A stretch of DNA of 64,000 nt from Pyrinomonadaceae bacterium (GTDB taxonomy: Bacteria > Acidobacteriota > Blastocatellia > Pyrinomonadales > Pyrinomonadaceae), in contig JAVEDP010000017.1 of NCBI GenBank assembly GCA_030841085.1, forward strand, positions 1 through 64,000. The letters are read 5' to 3'. Below the pieces are notes generated by a model. That model was not told the DNA's origin and did no database searches. It saw nothing but the letters and a program-made list of their open reading frames with translations. The position numbers and the translations under genes were made by a program. Every line of letters starts with the position of its first letter. The first letter of the stretch is position 1. Below, piece by piece: positions 18,675 through 26,963 of the stretch.

Positions 18675-19524
18675 GATTGATCGGCGTCACTTCCGACCCG
18701 GTCGCCTGCCATCTGCCGTCGCGCCAGACGAATTTATCGACAAAATTAAACGCAAGTTCCTGATCTTTTACCTGTAACCGAATGATACCAGTAAGTGTCG
18801 CTCGTTCGCCTAATAGACTAACCTTCAAGTCTTCAAAATTCCATTTTTGAATCGTATTGTCGGGCTCTACGGTCTTGATATATTCGGCCTTGCCGTGCGG
18901 TTTTCCCTCGCTCGTCTTACCAACATAGTCATCCGCAAGAATGCGATCGAGCTTCTTCTTGTCGGCATTAATGTTGGCCTCGGTCCAATCATTTTCCAAG
19001 TCGGTCAACTGAGCCAGCACTTGCTCTTCATTAGTGGGCGGCGCAGACGAGGTCTCAGCGTTGTCGTTCCCATTATCCTGGCCGGAATTTACGTTTGTGT
19101 TCGCGTTCGTGTTTGCGTTCGAGTTCGCATTGACGTTGTCCGGGCGGTACGAGCGCGCATTTGTGTTCGACGAATTGCTGTTTGCTGCCGCGCGCAACAT
19201 TCGTGGAACAAACACCGCCGCCGCAATTCCCAATCCGGCTATAGCGATCAAAAGAAGGGCCAGGATTCCCACCACCCAGAGCCATGCCTTCCGTTTTGCA
19301 GGCGGCGCAGGTGGCACATAAGAACCGGGCGGTTGATAGGCGGGCTGATCTCGATTGTTCGCAGCGGATGGTCCATCAGCGCGCGCGGCGTTGCTCGCGG
19401 ACGGGTTGACCAACGTCTCTTCAGAAGCATCATCGACCACGGTTGCCAGCGGAGTTCCGTCTTCAGTGCAGAAACTCAGATTCGAATCCGCAAATGTTCG
19501 TTTGCAGGTGGGACAGCGTTTCAC
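18670..19524 (-). CDS. Zinc-ribbon membrane protein with NTF2-like (DUF4440) C-terminal domain
   Basis: 284 residues. The N-terminal half-zinc-ribbon MKRCPTCKRTF (C4, C7, C19) is cytoplasmic. Then comes a Pro-rich linker, one membrane helix at about 81-106, an Asn-rich linker (about 113-155, coded by AACGCG/AACACG-like hexamers), and a periplasmic SnoaL/DUF4440 domain from about 165 (EEQVLAQLTDLENDWTEANI to WRDGRWQATGSEVTP). Likely a membrane-anchored sensor or binding protein; ligand unknown. The neighbour at 19551 has the same zinc-ribbon start, so they may share a partner. The TAG stop lies in a heptamer array. Confidence 0.85.
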   Translation of the reverse strand: MKRCPTCKRTFADSNLSFCTEDGTPLATVVDDASEETLVNPSASNAARADGPSAANNRDQPAYQPPGSYVPPAPPAKRKAWLWVVGILALLLIAIAGLGIAAAVFVPRMLRAAANSNSSNTNARSYRPDNVNANSNANTNANTNVNSGQDNGNDNAETSSAPPTNEEQVLAQLTDLENDWTEANINADKKKLDRILADDYVGKTSEGKPHGKAEYIKTVEPDNTIQKWNFEDLKVSLLGERATLTGIIRLQVKDQELAFNFVDKFVWRDGRWQATGSEVTPINQ

Positions 19525-19550
19525 TTTGGTTCTTTCCTGGTTCGGCAGTT

Positions 19551-20078
19551 TTAAAGTCTATGCAGACCGCTAAGTAAAATACCTAAACCGTAAATCAGAA
19601 TTATCACGGCTAAGACAACAAAGTAGAGGCCACCACTCACAATCCCGGTTATGGCCAATGGCTTACCAGTATAACGATTTGGCTGACTCTTGATTTGCGA
19701 CAGAGCGACGATTCCCAAAACTATCGCCACCGGCGCTGTTAACAAACCAAAGCTACAACACCAGCCCAGCGTCATTGAAACGAGCCCGAGCACCATGGAC
19801 CAGACGGCCAGGCTTTGCGACGGACCCGCCACCGTCCTGGGCGGCGGAGGCGGTTGCCATGTCGATGGAACGCTTTGCGGCGGCGGGCGATAATCGGCGG
19901 GAGCGACTTCGGCGCTCGACTGCTGGCCCATATCTTGTTGCGTTACGACAGGTGGCGGCACAACCACCGTGGGCGGCTGGTATAGCGCGCCCGTGTCGAT
20001 GAGCGGAGAGCCATCAACTGTGCAGAATGTTAACCACTCATCTTCAAAGATTTGGTTACAGGTGGGACACCGTTTCAT
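19551..20078 (-). CDS. Zinc-ribbon protein with DUF4190 membrane domain
   Basis: 175 residues. N-terminal zinc-ribbon MKRCPTCNQIFEDEWLTFC (C4, C7, C19), a Pro/Gln-rich linker of about 60 residues, then DUF4190: helix LAVWSMVLGLVSMTLGWCC, the loop APVAIVLGIVALSQI, and a second membrane pair ending in LYFVVLAVIILIYGLGILL. DUF4190 proteins are small inner-membrane proteins of unknown role. Only 26 bases upstream of the other zinc-ribbon gene on the same strand, so the two are probably cotranscribed. Confidence 0.85.
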   Translation of the reverse strand: MKRCPTCNQIFEDEWLTFCTVDGSPLIDTGALYQPPTVVVPPPVVTQQDMGQQSSAEVAPADYRPPPQSVPSTWQPPPPPRTVAGPSQSLAVWSMVLGLVSMTLGWCCSFGLLTAPVAIVLGIVALSQIKSQPNRYTGKPLAITGIVSGGLYFVVLAVIILIYGLGILLSGLHRL

Positions 20079-20197
20079 GGTCGATGGACTCTTTCACGCC
20101 TCGACTACAAGCTATTGCAGAGAACCACTCAGTTAATTCAATTTGCAACTTGAATGTTGTCCTGCTCGCATTACGTGTCAACTTGATCCCGGCAGGT

Positions 20198-20614
20198 TCA
20201 AACTAATTCCAGCTGGCTGAAAAAGTAGGCAATCTCGATGGCCGCGTTTTCGTCGGAATCCGAGCCGTGCGTCGCGTTCTCGCCAACCGAAGCGCCAAAC
20301 TCTTTTCTTAAAGTTCCTTCATCTGCTTTGGCCGGATCCGTTGCGCCCATCAGGTCACGCCAGGCTTTTACAGCTCTATCTTTTTCTAGAACCATGACTA
20401 CGCAGGGCGCGCTCGACATGAATTCAGTTAGACCGGCGAAGAACGGGCGTTCGCGGTGGACGGCATAAAAACCTTCCGCTTCGCGCTGTGTCAGGTGCAG
20501 CGTCTTCATCGCGCGCAGCTTGAAACCAGCGTCATTAATTCGCTGAATAATGTTGCCGGTGTTTCCGGCGCGCACCGCGTCGGGCTTGATAATTGCGAAT
20601 GTAAGATTCCCCAT
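20198..20614 (-). CDS. ndk: Nucleoside diphosphate kinase
   Basis: Transfers the gamma phosphate of ATP to other nucleoside diphosphates through a phosphohistidine. 138 residues, normal length. It starts MGNLTFAIIKPDAV and has the active-site motif NATHGSDS with H116. It lies just downstream of sucD on the same strand (173 bases away, with a family-H repeat between). This ndk/succinyl-CoA synthetase neighbourhood recurs in several phyla and fits the use of GTP or ATP made by the synthetase. Confidence 0.95.
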   Translation of the reverse strand: MGNLTFAIIKPDAVRAGNTGNIIQRINDAGFKLRAMKTLHLTQREAEGFYAVHRERPFFAGLTEFMSSAPCVVMVLEKDRAVKAWRDLMGATDPAKADEGTLRKEFGASVGENATHGSDSDENAAIEIAYFFSQLELV

Positions 20615-20671
20615 CTGCTCTTCTCTGTCTCCTTAATCGTTCTGAACAGTTCTGCCGCGAGTAAGAATTCT

Positions 20672-20781
20672 GCCGCGGATGTTCGCGGATAAACGCGAAT
20701 CTGAAATGACAATCCACAAACGCGAATTTTCTGACTGGCTTACTTTTCAGATCAGCGTGAATCCGCGTTAATCCGCGGCCA
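20672..20781. repeat. Dispersed inverted repeat, family H
   Basis: Left arm GCCGCGGATGTTCGCGGAT, right arm ATCCGCGTTAATCCGCGGCC. It fills the gap between ndk and sucD and ends just before the sucD stop codon. Confidence 0.8.
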
Positions 20782-20787
20782 AATTTC

Positions 20788-21672
20788 TTACGCCGCCGAA
20801 GACGCTCCCAGCGCTTCCCTCATGCCTGTGCCGATATCCGCCGGCGACTTGACCACATGAATGCCGGCATCTTCCAGCGCCTTCATTTTTTCCGCGGCAG
20901 TTCCCTTGCCTCCGGCGATGATCGCGCCGGCATGGCCCATGCGACGCCCCGGCGGCGCAGTCTGTCCGGCAATGAACGCAACGATTGGCTTGGTAACGTT
21001 CCCCTTTGCAAAAGCCGCCGCTTCCTCTTCTGCCGTTCCGCCAATCTCGCCAATCATGACAATGCCATCCGTCTCATCGTCATCCTGAAACAACCGCAGC
21101 GCATCGACGTGCGTTGTGCCGACAATCGGATCGCCACCAATACCGATTGCTGTCGACTGGCCCATACCGAGCGCCGTAAGTTGGCCCACCGCTTCATACG
21201 TCAACGTTCCGGAACGCGAGACAACGCCGATACGGCCTTCGCGATGAATGTGGCCGGGCATGATTCCGATCTTGCATTTGCCGGGACTAATAATTCCCGG
21301 ACAATTCGGACCAATCAGACGCGTGGCTTTGTCGCTCAGGTATTGCTTCACCTTAACCATGTCGAGCGTCGGGATGCCCTCGGTGATGCAAACAACCACG
21401 GGGATTCCTGCCGCAGCGGCTTCCATAATTGCGTCGGCCGCAAACGCCGGTGGAACATAAATGACGGCCGCGTTCGCGCCTGCTTCGTTCACCGCATCGC
21501 TAACCGTGTTGAAAACCGGAATGCCTTCATGGGTCGTGCCGCCCTTGCCGGGCGTGACGCCGCCGACAACGTTCGTTCCATACTCAACCATTTGTTTAGT
21601 ATGGAATGTTCCCTCTTTGCCCGTGATTCCCTGAACCACCAGGCGCGTATTTTTATCAACGAGAATACTCAT
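20788..21672 (-). CDS. sucD: Succinyl-CoA ligase, alpha subunit
   Basis: 294 residues. Forms the CoA-binding and phosphohistidine-bearing subunit that pairs with SucC to make succinate and ATP/GTP in the citric acid cycle. Visible: the start [20 protein letters not shown], the CoA-binding Rossmann part, [19 protein letters not shown], and the catalytic histidine H247 in RRMGHAGAI. sucC lies upstream on the same strand with a MauE/DoxX-like gene between, an unusual insertion in a pair that is normally adjacent. No ribosome site is seen; a heptamer array begins two bases before the start codon. Confidence 0.95.
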   Translation of the reverse strand: MSILVDKNTRLVVQGITGKEGTFHTKQMVEYGTNVVGGVTPGKGGTTHEGIPVFNTVSDAVNEAGANAAVIYVPPAFAADAIMEAAAAGIPVVVCITEGIPTLDMVKVKQYLSDKATRLIGPNCPGIISPGKCKIGIMPGHIHREGRIGVVSRSGTLTYEAVGQLTALGMGQSTAIGIGGDPIVGTTHVDALRLFQDDDETDGIVMIGEIGGTAEEEAAAFAKGNVTKPIVAFIAGQTAPPGRRMGHAGAIIAGGKGTAAEKMKALEDAGIHVVKSPADIGTGMREALGASSAA

Positions 21673-21673
21673 A

Positions 21674-21783
21674 AGCAGAAGTCGGAGGTCAGAAGTCAGA
21701 AGTCAGAAATCGAAAGTTGGCCTCCGACAACATTCGGTGGCCATCACGCATCACGCATCACTCATCACGCATCACTCATCACT
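21674..21783. repeat. Two heptamer arrays upstream of sucD
   Basis: 21674-21716: units GTCAGAA/GTCGGAG. 21742-21783: six units CATCACG/CATCACT. The first is two bases from the sucD start codon, the second 13 bases from the stop of the MauE-like gene. Confidence 0.85.
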
Positions 21784-21795
21784 CAACGAAGTCGT

Positions 21796-22299
21796 TCACT
21801 CTACAGCCGCGCCGGATGAAAGTTCAAACGTGTCACGCTGCAACGGCAACGGCTGGGTTCGGCGGTAGCCAACAAAAACTATTAAGACCGGAACCAGCAG
21901 CGCGAGATTTCGCAGCGTCGTCTTCACTCCCAACTGGCTCGCAATGATGCCGCCAAAGCAGCCGCATTCGAGCGGCTCACCATGCAAAACATAAACGTAA
22001 TAAAGCGCGTAGCCCGCAAAACCAATCAAAAGTGCGCCCGCGAATAAAGCACCGAGACGAACTGTTTTTGGAATAAACAGCAGCGCTGCGGTAATGACTT
22101 CCAGGGCGATAACGGCAATCGTCGCCGGCCACATCCAGCGTGTGTAGTTGAAACCTGAAGCTGCCAGCAGTTCGCCGACATTAGCGGCAAAGGCTTTCAC
22201 GATGGCGAGCTTCGCGCCCGCGGTAATCAAAAACAGAGCGGCCAAAGCGAAGCGGCAAATCTGTACCAGGATTCGGACTAGTCTTGAACGGAGTGGCAT
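21796..22299 (-). CDS. MauE/DoxX-family redox-associated membrane protein
   Basis: 167 residues, four predicted membrane helices (ICRFALAALFLITAGAKL; ATIAVIALEVITAALLFI; LGALFAGALLIGFAGYALYY; LRNLALLVPVLIVFVGY). The motif LECGCFGG between helices three and four is the cysteine pair typical of MauE-type proteins, which take part in disulfide chemistry or quinone-linked redox of periplasmic partners. The only in-frame ATG lies inside a family-A repeat (TATGCCACT), without a clear ribosome site. Sits between sucC and sucD; no functional link to them is known. Confidence 0.8.
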   Translation of the reverse strand: MPLRSRLVRILVQICRFALAALFLITAGAKLAIVKAFAANVGELLAASGFNYTRWMWPATIAVIALEVITAALLFIPKTVRLGALFAGALLIGFAGYALYYVYVLHGEPLECGCFGGIIASQLGVKTTLRNLALLVPVLIVFVGYRRTQPLPLQRDTFELSSGAAVE

Positions 22300-22350
22300 A
22301 GACTTTAGTCTGTGGTTTCGTCGCAGCCACAGACTGAAGTCTGTGCCACG
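22291..22350. repeat. Dispersed inverted repeat, family A
   Basis: Arms GTGGCATAGACTTTAGTCTG and CAGACTGAAGTCTGTGCCAC around a GGTTTCGTCGCAGCC loop. The left arm carries the start codon of the MauE-like gene. About 90 bases without any other feature separate it from a second copy. Confidence 0.85.
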
Positions 22351-22439
22351 CTAGTCGCGGCGGCTTTGCCACCTTCCGTACGGAAACGGGCCTCCCTTAC
22401 CGCGTCAATGATTATTCAAAGAGGGGCAACTCCGGACCT

Positions 22440-22501
22440 GAGTGGCATAGACTTTAGTCTGTGCATCCGTCGCAGCCACAGACTAAAGTCTGTGCCACTC
22501 C
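22440..22501. repeat. Dispersed inverted repeat, family A
   Basis: Arms GTGGCATAGACTTTAGTCTG and CAGACTAAAGTCTGTGCCAC. Ends three bases before the stop codon of sucC; probably forms the 3' hairpin of the sucC transcript. Confidence 0.85.
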
Positions 22502-22503
22502 AG

Positions 22504-23664
22504 TCACGCCGCGAGCGCAACAACCTTTTCCGCCGCGTCCTTCATTCCCTTGGCGACGGTAAAGTTCATTCCCGAATCGCGAATAACGCGCTGGCCTTCT
22601 TCGACGTTCGTGCCTTCAAGCCGAACGACGACCGGCACTTTGATTCCCAAGTTTTTCGCTGCTTCAACTACGCCGCGCGCGACCATATCGCAGCGCACAA
22701 TGCCGCCGAAAATATTTATCAGAACCGCCTTCACGTTTTCGTCGGCCAGCAGAATGCGAAACGCAGCTTCAACTCGCTCCTGCGAAGCGCCGCCGCCGAC
22801 GTCAAGAAAGTTTGCCGGTTCGCCGCCGGCGAGTTTGATGATGTCCATCGTTGCCATCGCCAGCCCGGCGCCGTTGACCATGCAGGCAATGTTGCCGTCG
22901 AGCTTGATGTAGTTGAGATCAAACTTCGACGCTTCGATTTCCAAAGGCTCTTCTTCGTTCAGGTCGCGCAACGCCAGAAAATCTTTATGGCGAAACATCG
23001 CGTTGTCGTCAAAGTTTACTTTTGCATCGAGCGCAATCAGCCGCTTGTCCTTAGTCAAGAGGAACGGATTGATTTCCATCAACGACGCGTCCATCTGTTC
23101 ATACGCCAGATAGAGCGACTGCATGAACTTCACGGCCTGGCCAATCAATTCCGCCGGCAGTCCTAAACTAAAAGCCAGCTTGCGCGCCTGAAACGCACGA
23201 AAGCCGACAGCCGGGTCAACGGTTTCCTTCATGATTTGTTCCGGTGTCTTTGCCGCCACTTCTTCGATGTCCATGCCGCCCGCGGCCGAAGCCATGAAGA
23301 CGGGCCGGCCCGAGGCGCGATCCAAAACGATGCCGAGATAAAATTCTTTATCGATCGGCAAACCTTCTTCGACTAACAAGACGCGCACTTCGCGGCCTTC
23401 GGGTCCCGTCTGATGCGTGACAAGGTTCATCCCCAGCATCTGGCTCGCAAGCTCGCGCGCTTCTTCGGGACTCTTGGCCAGTTTGACGCCGCCGCCCTTG
23501 CCGCGGCCGCCCGCATGAATCTGGGCCTTGACGACAACGATGTCCGTGCCCAATTCTTTGGCTGCTGCAAAAGCCTCTTCCGGCGAACGCGCAACCAGCC
23601 CGCGCGGCACGGGGACGCCGAAGTTTTTCAATAGTTCTTTGCCTTGATACTCGTGGATTTTCAT
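22504..23664 (-). CDS. sucC: Succinyl-CoA ligase [ADP/GDP-forming], beta subunit
   Basis: 386 residues, full length. The ATP-grasp half binds nucleotide ([39 protein letters not shown]). The C-terminal half has the CoA-ligase fold with [29 protein letters not shown] and [11 protein letters not shown]. Magnesium-site region MEINPFLLT. It works with SucD (20788-21672) to convert succinyl-CoA to succinate with substrate-level phosphorylation. First gene of the minus-strand group sucC - MauE-like - sucD - ndk. Only a weak ribosome site (GAGCAG) is seen. Confidence 0.95.
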   Translation of the reverse strand: MKIHEYQGKELLKNFGVPVPRGLVARSPEEAFAAAKELGTDIVVVKAQIHAGGRGKGGGVKLAKSPEEARELASQMLGMNLVTHQTGPEGREVRVLLVEEGLPIDKEFYLGIVLDRASGRPVFMASAAGGMDIEEVAAKTPEQIMKETVDPAVGFRAFQARKLAFSLGLPAELIGQAVKFMQSLYLAYEQMDASLMEINPFLLTKDKRLIALDAKVNFDDNAMFRHKDFLALRDLNEEEPLEIEASKFDLNYIKLDGNIACMVNGAGLAMATMDIIKLAGGEPANFLDVGGGASQERVEAAFRILLADENVKAVLINIFGGIVRCDMVARGVVEAAKNLGIKVPVVVRLEGTNVEEGQRVIRDSGMNFTVAKGMKDAAEKVVALAA

Positions 23665-23681
23665 GATCTGCTCAATGACTA

Positions 23682-23788
23682 CGGAGTGCGCCGGCTCGAC
23701 GGCGCTTTGCGAAAACTAGTTTGAATGGTCGTACGTTAATCAAGTCCCATCACTGGAATCAAAAGCGGCGTCAAGCCGCCGCACTCCA
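23682..23788. repeat. Inverted repeat, family K (GGAGTGCGCCGGC type)
   Basis: Arms GGAGTGCGCCGGC...GACGGCGCTTT and AAAGCGGCGTCAAGCCGCCG followed by CACTCC face each other over about 50 bases upstream of sucC and the divergent OsmC gene. Only one copy in the window. Confidence 0.75.
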
Positions 23789-23862
23789 AAAGGATTGATA
23801 ATGTTAGTTGGAAAGCGCGACGAGTTTAGCCGCACAAAACATGCAACTGCAAGGAGGCCCTG

Positions 23863-24285
23863 ATGCCCGATGTGATCGTCACTTCATTAGCAAACCTGCA
23901 AAACGAAGTTCGTTACGGCGAAAACCACATTCTGATCACTGATGAACTGGTTGCAGCAGGCGGCGAAGATGCGGGCCCCGACCCTTACACTCTGTTGCTC
24001 GCGGCGCTGGGCAGTTGCATCTCAATGACAACAACGCTGTATGCGAAAAGAAAAGCCTGGCCGCTCGAACGCATGACGGTCCGCTTGCGCAACGAAAGAA
24101 CTCACGCGAAGGATTGCGTCGAATGCACGCGCACAACTGAGGGCTATGTGCACCGCATTCAGCGCGCGGTGAGTTTCGAAGGCGAGCTAACTGATGAGCA
24201 ACGCGCACGGCTTCAGGAGATCGCGCACAAGTGTCCAGTGCATAAAACGCTGACGTCAGAAATTGTGATCACCGAACTGACTTAG
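23863..24285 (+). CDS. OsmC-family peroxiredoxin-like protein
   Basis: 140 residues. OsmC/Ohr-type proteins reduce organic hydroperoxides with two cysteines. The first is in ALGSCISMT (C52), the second in HKCPVHKTL (C124), both in the expected places. The pattern YGENHILITDELVAAGGEDAGPDPYTLLLAALG is that of the YhfA/OsmC-like subgroup, given here only as description. AAGGAGG lies six bases before the ATG, one of the best ribosome sites in the window. Monocistronic, divergent from sucC. Confidence 0.9.
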   Translation: MPDVIVTSLANLQNEVRYGENHILITDELVAAGGEDAGPDPYTLLLAALGSCISMTTTLYAKRKAWPLERMTVRLRNERTHAKDCVECTRTTEGYVHRIQRAVSFEGELTDEQRARLQEIAHKCPVHKTLTSEIVITELT

Positions 24286-24294
24286 CCGCGGATT

Positions 24295-24353
24295 GGTGGC
24301 ACAGACTTTAGTCTGTGGCTGCGACGAATCCACAGACTAAAGTCTATTCCACC
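24295..24353. repeat. Dispersed inverted repeat, family A
   Basis: Arms GTGGCACAGACTTTAGTCTG and CACAGACTAAAGTCTATTCC, beginning about ten bases after the OsmC stop. Confidence 0.85.
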
Positions 24354-24422
24354 AATCGCGTCTGATTATCTGCGGCCAAAATAAAAGGCTTCCAATCATT
24401 TGCGATTGGAAGCCTGCTAAAC

Positions 24423-24499
24423 TGGTCGGGACGCCGAGATTCGAACTCGGGGCCTCACCCACCCCAAGGGTGCGCGCTACCAGGCTGCGCCACGTCCCG
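24423..24499 (-). tRNA. tRNA-Pro (anticodon GGG)
   Basis: A 77-base cloverleaf with encoded CCA. Acceptor CGGGACG pairs with CGTCCCG; D-arm with G18-G19; anticodon stem CACCC/GGGTG around the loop TTGGGGT gives anticodon GGG; T-loop TTCGAAT is standard. Just downstream on the minus strand (24381-24420) is CTTCCAATCATTTGCGATTGGAAG, a small hairpin that may end transcription. Confidence 0.95.
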
Positions 24500-24549
24500 T
24501 CACTCCAAGTATCTCTGCAAAAAACAAGTAACGCAAACCGTCAGTTCTT

Positions 24550-24634
24550 GTAAAGCAAACTGTTAGTTTGCGGTGGTTCGCAGCCTTCAAAGTTGAACGG
24601 CAACGCACGTCCGCAAACTAACAGTTTGCTTTAC
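24550..24634. repeat. Dispersed inverted repeat, family B (AAACTGTTAGTTTGC type)
   Basis: Arms GTAAAGCAAACTGTTAGTTT and AAACTAACAGTTTGCTTTAC with about 40 bases between. A second copy lies at 39430-39514. It ends seven bases before the MerR stop codon. Confidence 0.85.
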
Positions 24635-24640
24635 AGAAGA

Positions 24641-25120
24641 TCAACGCGTCTTGCGCGGTTCACTTTCGAGCAGCGATAACAGTTCGCGCAACTCAGTCGC
24701 AACCTTGCGCAACGCTTTGCGATCTTCAGCCGTCCTCGCTTCCGAAACAGCGCGCGACATCTCGGTCTTTATGCCTGTTCGAGCGGACGCCGCACTCTCG
24801 CCTGACTCTTCCTCGTGGTCCTCGCCGTTTTCCGGTGAAACTATTTTTAGCTTTCCACCGGAACGCAAGTCGTTTGCGAGTCGCTTCTTGGCGCCGGCAA
24901 TCGTGTACTGGTCCTCGTAAAGTAATTCTTTAATTCGCAACGCCATCTCGACATCGCGTTTGCGATAGACACGCTGACCGGCACGATTCTTTTGCGGCGC
25001 CAGTGTGGGAAATTCCGACTCCCAATAGCGCAACACGTGCGCCTGCACGCCGGCCAGTTCGCAAACTTCGCCGATCTTAAAGAAAAGCTTTTCAGGGATG
25101 GCTACGGCAGAACGGCCCAT
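24641..25120 (-). CDS. MerR-family transcriptional regulator
   Basis: 159 residues. N-terminal winged helix at about 12-80: [20 protein letters not shown], then [20 protein letters not shown], the classical MerR pattern. The second half is an acidic linker (about 97-115) and a helix (about 125-155) probably for dimerisation. No metal-binding cysteines at the end, so not a metal sensor of the MerR/ZntR kind; the short HTH-only type is often near tRNA or division genes. A family-A repeat lies 16 bases upstream of the start, in the promoter position. Confidence 0.9.
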   Translation of the reverse strand: MGRSAVAIPEKLFFKIGEVCELAGVQAHVLRYWESEFPTLAPQKNRAGQRVYRKRDVEMALRIKELLYEDQYTIAGAKKRLANDLRSGGKLKIVSPENGEDHEEESGESAASARTGIKTEMSRAVSEARTAEDRKALRKVATELRELLSLLESEPRKTR

Positions 25121-25136
25121 GATTTTGTAGCACGGA

Positions 25137-25211
25137 CTTTAGTCGGTGCTGGTTTTGGTAGCACAACATTAGCTGTGAATCTCGGTTCACCGACTAAAGT
25201 CTGTGCTACTT
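25137..25211. repeat. Dispersed inverted repeat, family A (variant)
   Basis: Arms GTAGCACGGACTTTAGTCGG and CCGACTAAAGTCTGTGCTAC with a partial third arm (GTAGCACAACATTAGC) between. Lies directly upstream of the MerR gene. Confidence 0.8.
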
Positions 25212-25412
25212 CCGGCTCGGGAAATTAATGGAGAACTAATCGCGAGATTGCGCGGCAGCCCGACGCGGCCGCCATGTTACTGCCAGCGCGTTTGGCGTGT
25301 CAATACTTGCACTTAGCACAGATTAGTTAAAACTGAATCTTAAAAGTATCTTCTAAGGGTTCAAGTTTTGAAATGTATCTGGTACCCAAGCGCTCGCAGA
25401 CGGAAATCCGTA

Positions 25413-25525
25413 TTACTGGGACCGCGGGCGTCCCGCCCGCACGGCTACGTTACAAAGCCTTGTTGAGTACTCGGTTGTTCGCGCTGCGCGCTCATTGTGG
25501 GCGGGACGCCCGCGGTCCCAGTATT
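25413..25525. repeat. Dispersed inverted repeat, family C (GGGCGTCCCGCCCGC type)
   Basis: The gap 25212-25667 has no gene. Within it, arms ACTGGGACCGCGGGCGTCCC and GGGACGCCCGCGGTCCCAGT face each other, with the middle containing GCGCTGCGCGCTCATTG. Another copy lies at 30178-30281 and a half copy at about 53877-53931. Confidence 0.85.
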
Positions 25526-25667
25526 GAGGTCTCTCCGGTCGCCAACGCGCACGGTCCCGCACGTCCTTGAACTCGTCCGCAGTTTTTCTGAGCATCGCTA
25601 GACGGACATTAGTCCCCAAGCTATAATCCGCCTTCGATTCTCCGCACGCAGAGGAAAACCTTCCACA

Positions 25668-26837
25668 GTGACCACGTCTCCAATTGTTTTCCGCCTTGCC
25701 TCACGGCTTGATCAAATTGGCTTCTCTGACATCGTCAACATTCGCAATCGCATAATGAAACTGCGCGAGCAGGGCGCGAAGGTGTATCAGTTTGAAGGCG
25801 GCGAGCCTTACATGAACACGCCCGACTTCGTGAAAGAAGCGATGAAGCGCGCGCTTGATGAAAACAAAACTCGTTACGCGCCGTCATCCGGCATTCCCGA
25901 ACTGCGCGCCGCCATTGCCGACAAACTGCGAACGAAAAATAGTATTGCTGCGCAGCCGAACGACGTCATGATGGTGAACGGCGGCATGCAGGGTTTGTTC
26001 GGCGCTTTCCAATCCGTCGTTAATCCCGGCGAAGAGGTTCTTGTCTTCTCTCCTTACTGGACGCCGATAAAAGATTTGATTGCCTATTGCGAGGGGCGAG
26101 CGGTACTTGTTCCCACTGCGTTGGCGCGCGCTGAAGGCTTCGAGAAAACTCTGGCCCGTTACACGACGGACCGCACGCGCGCGATTTATTACAACACGCC
26201 GCAGAACCCAACCGGAGTTGTGTTCACTCGAGACGAGGCACGGGCGGTGGCGCATTTTGCGAGAGAGAAAGACCTGATCGTACTCGCAGATGAAGCGTAT
26301 GAAGATCTGGTTTACGACGGCGAGCATTTTTCGATAGCGTCGCTTGAAGGAATGTTTGAACGCACGATCACAATCTTCACGCTTTCAAAATCGTTTGCGA
26401 TGACTGGCTGGCGGCTCGGTTATACAGTCGCAGCAGAGCCGTGGATGACGGGCATGCGCAAGACTACGTTGTATTCTTCCAACGGCGTGTCCACGCCGAC
26501 TCAGTGGGCGGCGCTCGCGGCGTTCACAACTGAGTCTGACATGTTGGAAACAAATCGGGTCGCTTACCAGCAACGACGCGACCTGCTTTTAGCGGGACTG
26601 AATGAGTTGGGACTGAGTTGCGAAAACCCGGCGGGCGCGTTCTATGCCTTCCCGGATGTCTCGCGTATCAGTCGCGACAGCCGCGAAGCCGCGGAGATTC
26701 TGCTCGATCGTGCGCAAGTGGCGACAGTCCCCGGCGTTGTATTCGGACCCGACGGCGAGTCACATCTGCGTTTCTCTTTTTCCACTTCCCTTGAAACCAT
26801 CGAGGCCGGCCTCGATTCCCTGCGCCGCAATCTCTGA
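25668..26837 (+). CDS. Pyridoxal-phosphate aminotransferase, class I (aspartate/aromatic type)
   Basis: 389 residues from GTG 25668. Fold-type I aminotransferase: substrate-binding start FEGGEPYMNTPDFV, NTPQNPTGV with N180, ADEAY with D208, Schiff-base lysine K241 in TLSKSFAMTGWRLGY, and a C-terminal arginine in LRFSFSTS. The pattern is closest to aspartate aminotransferase-like enzymes of the AspC/YbdL-type subgroup; the actual amino donor cannot be told. The ribosome site is AGAGGAAAA-like, about 12 bases upstream. No operon partner. Confidence 0.9.
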   Translation: MTTSPIVFRLASRLDQIGFSDIVNIRNRIMKLREQGAKVYQFEGGEPYMNTPDFVKEAMKRALDENKTRYAPSSGIPELRAAIADKLRTKNSIAAQPNDVMMVNGGMQGLFGAFQSVVNPGEEVLVFSPYWTPIKDLIAYCEGRAVLVPTALARAEGFEKTLARYTTDRTRAIYYNTPQNPTGVVFTRDEARAVAHFAREKDLIVLADEAYEDLVYDGEHFSIASLEGMFERTITIFTLSKSFAMTGWRLGYTVAAEPWMTGMRKTTLYSSNGVSTPTQWAALAAFTTESDMLETNRVAYQQRRDLLLAGLNELGLSCENPAGAFYAFPDVSRISRDSREAAEILLDRAQVATVPGVVFGPDGESHLRFSFSTSLETIEAGLDSLRRNL

Positions 26838-26849
26838 AGGTCGAATTTT

Positions 26850-26953
26850 GCCGCGGATGAACGCGGATAATCGCGGATAAGAGCAACAACATTTATGCAC
26901 TTGCCGGTTTCTTTCGCTGTTATTATCCGCGCAAATCTGCGTTAATCCGGCTA
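26850..26953. repeat. Dispersed inverted repeat, family H
   Basis: Left arm GCCGCGGATGAACGCGGAT, right arm CGCGCAAATCTGCGTTAATC followed by CGGC. Fills the gap between the aminotransferase and thiL. Confidence 0.8.
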
Positions 26954-26963
26954 AGAAACTTAA

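Noticed and set aside
18352-18777. Overlapping long open frames with repeating Val-Phe-Gly-Leu / Trp-Ser-Leu peptides
   Set aside because: They are the translation of the GGTCTTT heptamer array; a seven-base period cycles through all frames and lacks stops by chance. No ribosome site and no family.
20857-21819. 320-codon frame opposite sucD
   Set aside because: Shadow of sucD running into heptamer arrays; His/Asn/Arg-rich composition without any domain.
22312-23166. 284-codon frame opposite sucC
   Set aside because: Antisense shadow of a clear sucC gene; begins in a family-A repeat and has no ribosome site.
25373-25619. Two opposing frames at 25373-25570 and 25413-25619
   Set aside because: Both are translations of the family-C inverted repeat.
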